This document shows positions 8,664 through 10,174 of a DNA stretch of 10,174 nucleotides, in pieces; the stretch's first letter is position 1, and each line of letters begins with the position of its first letter. A model generated the notes under the pieces. It saw only the letters and a program-made list of their open reading frames with translations, was not told the origin of the DNA and searched no databases. This DNA is from Burkholderiales bacterium (GTDB taxonomy: Bacteria > Pseudomonadota > Gammaproteobacteria > Burkholderiales > Burkholderiaceae_C). Where the stretch lies: positions 1-10,174 of the forward strand of contig CANFNE010000069.1 in the NCBI GenBank assembly GCA_947448105.1, in the 5' to 3' direction. Made by a program: the position numbers and the translations under genes.

Positions 8664-9638
8664 ATGCACGCTTGGCTATGTGAAAACCCCGTGGGCGTTG
8701 ACGCCCTGACCTGGACCGAACTGCCCACGCCCACGCCCAAAGCGGGTGAGGTGCTGATAGAAATCAAGGCCGCCAGCCTGAATTTCCCCGATCTGCTGAT
8801 CGTGCAAAACAAATACCAGATGAAACCCGCCCTGCCCTTTGTGCCGGGTTCAGAATATGCAGGCACCGTGCAAGCGGTGGGCGAAGGCGTGACCCACATC
8901 AAAGTGGGCCAGGCCGTGGCTTGTCTGAGCGGGACCGGCGGCTTTGGCAGCCACACGATTGCGCCAGCCGCCCTGTGCATGCCGCTGCCTGCAGGTTTTC
9001 CGATGGTGGACGCGGCGGCCTTCATCATGATTTACGCCACCTCGCACCACGCGCTGATCGACCGCGCCGCACTCAAGGCCGGTGAAACCGTACTGGTGTT
9101 GGGCGCCGCGGGCGGCGTGGGCACCTCGGCCATCCAGATTGCCAAAGCCGCAGGTGCGCACGTGATTGCAGCGGCGTCTACCGACGAAAAATGCGCGCTG
9201 TGCAAATCCATTGGCGCGGACGCCACCATCAACTACAGCACCGAAAACCTGCGCGATGCCATCAAGGCGCTCACCAATGGCAAGGGCCCGGACGTGATTT
9301 ACGACCCGGTGGGCGGCGACTTTGCGGAACCGGCTTTCCGCTCGATTGCCTGGCGCGGGCGCTACCTGGTGGTCGGCTTTGCCGCAGGCCCCATTCCCGC
9401 CCTTCCCTTCAACCTGGCGCTGCTCAAGGGCGCGTCCATCGTGGGCGTGTTCTGGGGCGACTTTGCCAAGCGCGAACCCAAGACCAGCGCTGCGGCCATG
9501 GCCGAGCTGGCGCAGTGGTACGGCCAGGGCAAGATCAAGCCGGTGATCGACCGCACCATGCCCATGGCAGACCTGAAAGCCGCCTATGCCCACATGGGCT
9601 CGCGCGGGGTGATGGGCAAGCTGGTGATGGTGAACTAA
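8664..9638 (+). CDS. NADPH:quinone oxidoreductase family protein (zinc-independent MDR superfamily)
   Basis: A 324-residue medium-chain dehydrogenase/reductase of the quinone oxidoreductase type. The N-terminal GroES-like catalytic domain includes AASLNFPDLLIVQNKYQ (36-52) and PFVPGSEYAGTVQAVGEGV (58-76). The Rossmann domain has VLVLGAAGGVGTSAIQIAKA (143-162), ending near DPVGGDFAEPAFRSIAWRG. The structural-zinc cysteine cluster of alcohol dehydrogenases is absent, which points to a zinc-independent reductase. A Ser/Lys region after the second strand (ASTDEKC) fits NADPH preference, but this is inference. The substrate cannot be told from sequence; quinone, enone or acyl-CoA double bonds are all possible. 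The ATG at 8664 follows GGAG (8651-8654) by nine bases; the in-frame ATG at 8631 is less well placed. A possible -10, TATGAT, lies at 8630-8635 without a good -35. Divergent from surE (127 bp) and ends at a terminator shared with purH. Confidence 0.9.
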   Translation: MHAWLCENPVGVDALTWTELPTPTPKAGEVLIEIKAASLNFPDLLIVQNKYQMKPALPFVPGSEYAGTVQAVGEGVTHIKVGQAVACLSGTGGFGSHTIAPAALCMPLPAGFPMVDAAAFIMIYATSHHALIDRAALKAGETVLVLGAAGGVGTSAIQIAKAAGAHVIAAASTDEKCALCKSIGADATINYSTENLRDAIKALTNGKGPDVIYDPVGGDFAEPAFRSIAWRGRYLVVGFAAGPIPALPFNLALLKGASIVGVFWGDFAKREPKTSAAAMAELAQWYGQGKIKPVIDRTMPMADLKAAYAHMGSRGVMGKLVMVN

Positions 9639-9653
9639 GGCTTTGACCCGGTA

Positions 9654-9685
9654 ATGAAAAAGCCCTCCTAGGAGGGCTTTTTCAT
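9654..9685. terminator. Perfect palindromic bidirectional terminator between the oxidoreductase gene and purH
   Basis: A 32-bp perfect inverted repeat is centred on CCTAGG (between 9669 and 9670). GC-rich arms (AGCCCTCC / GGAGGGCT) are flanked by AAAA on the left and TTTT on the right, so each strand reads as a GC hairpin followed by T residues. It lies 15 bp after the plus-strand stop and about 40 bp beyond the purH stop, so it serves both convergent genes. Confidence 0.9.
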
Positions 9686-9724
9686 GATTGAGAGGCGCCA
9701 GCAAACGGGCGCTTGGTCCGCCGT

Positions 9725-10174
9725 TTAATGGCGGAAGTGGCGCACGCCGGTGTAAACCATGGCTACTCCGCGCTCGTTGGCCGCAGCCACGACCTCGTCG
9801 TCACGCATGCTGCCGCCGGGCTGGATGATGCAGGTGGCACCCGCGTCCACCACCACGTCCAAGCCGTCCCGGAACGGGAAAAAGGCATCGCTGGCCACCA
9901 CGGTGCCTGCAAGCGTCAGGCCAGCGTGTTCGGCCTTGATACTGGCAATGCGGGCCGAGTCCAGGCGGCTCATTTGGCCGGCGCCCACACCACGGGTCTG
10001 GCCGTCCTGGCAGAACACGATGGCGTTGGACTTGACGTACTTGGCCACCGTCCAGGCAAAGAGCATGTCTTGCAACTGCGCCGCCGTGGGTTGCACGGTG
10101 GTGACGACCCGCAGGTCGGCCAACGTGAGCGTGTGGTTGTCGGCAGTCTGGATCAAGAGGCCCGAGCCGATGCG
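9725..10174 (-). CDS. purH: Bifunctional AICAR formyltransferase/IMP cyclohydrolase, C-terminal part
   Basis: Catalyses the last two steps of de novo purine synthesis, formylation of AICAR with 10-formyl-tetrahydrofolate and ring closure to IMP; cytoplasmic. Only the last 149 residues of a protein of about 520-530 are present; the 5' part lies beyond the right edge. All visible sequence belongs to the AICAR formyltransferase domain: AWTVAKYVKSNAIVFCQDGQ, then TRGVGAGQMSRLDSARIA, VVASDAFFPFRDGLDVVVDA, IIQPGGSMRDDEVVAAANE and the terminal MVYTGVRHFRH followed by TAA. These are the standard substrate- and folate-binding segments near the end of the family, and the C-terminus is intact. The IMP cyclohydrolase domain and the Lys-His catalytic pair of the transformylase are not in the window. 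Convergent with the oxidoreductase gene. Confidence 0.96.
   Translation of the reverse strand, partial: RIGSGLLIQTADNHTLTLADLRVVTTVQPTAAQLQDMLFAWTVAKYVKSNAIVFCQDGQTRGVGAGQMSRLDSARIASIKAEHAGLTLAGTVVASDAFFPFRDGLDVVVDAGATCIIQPGGSMRDDEVVAAANERGVAMVYTGVRHFRH

Noticed and set aside
8537..9028. N-terminal extension of surE in the open frame up to 9028
   Set aside because: SurE proteins start at MKILISNDDG. The extension is antisense to the oxidoreductase gene and resembles nothing.

Overview
The window is a high-GC, gene-dense bacterial chromosome segment. Protein sequences and gene order (ppsA/ppsR divergent, surE-pcm-nlpD-rlmD, purH) point to a betaproteobacterium of the Burkholderiales, most likely the family Comamonadaceae (Rhodoferax/Polaromonas/Acidovorax type). 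This placement rests on recognising protein families, not on a database search. I see no tRNA, rRNA, CRISPR array, insertion sequence or phage gene, and no clear sign of recent transfer.

Layout, left to right. (1) ppsA (PEP synthase, minus strand, 3' end cut by the window edge) is divergent from ppsR (plus), the kinase/phosphorylase that controls PEP synthase. They are separated by 283 bp holding a possible ppsA promoter and a terminator-like hairpin just before the ppsA ribosome binding site. (2) A small GlcG/HbpS-like (DUF336) gene on the minus strand converges on ppsR with only 10 bp between stops. (3) Divergent from it is a Bax inhibitor-1/YccA-family membrane protein gene (plus), ending in a strong terminator shared with the convergent rlmD. 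(4) A minus-strand operon reads surE, pcm, nlpD, rlmD: nucleotidase, protein-isoaspartate repair methyltransferase, LysM/LytM lipoprotein and 23S rRNA methyltransferase. In many proteobacteria rpoS follows nlpD; here only 17 bp separate nlpD from rlmD, so rpoS is absent from its usual place. (5) Divergent from surE is a zinc-independent quinone oxidoreductase-like gene (plus). It is followed by a perfect 32-bp palindromic terminator shared with the convergent purH (minus, 5' end cut by the window edge).

Functionally the genes are core: gluconeogenic PEP supply and its control, purine synthesis, stationary-phase or damage repair (surE, pcm), control of cell-wall cleavage (nlpD) and ribosome modification (rlmD). 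I found no evidence for an undescribed system. The items most worth checking are the missing rpoS in the nlpD locus, the catalytically degenerate LytM domain, and the hairpin plus T-run in the ppsA leader. No stretch longer than 300 bases lacks a gene.
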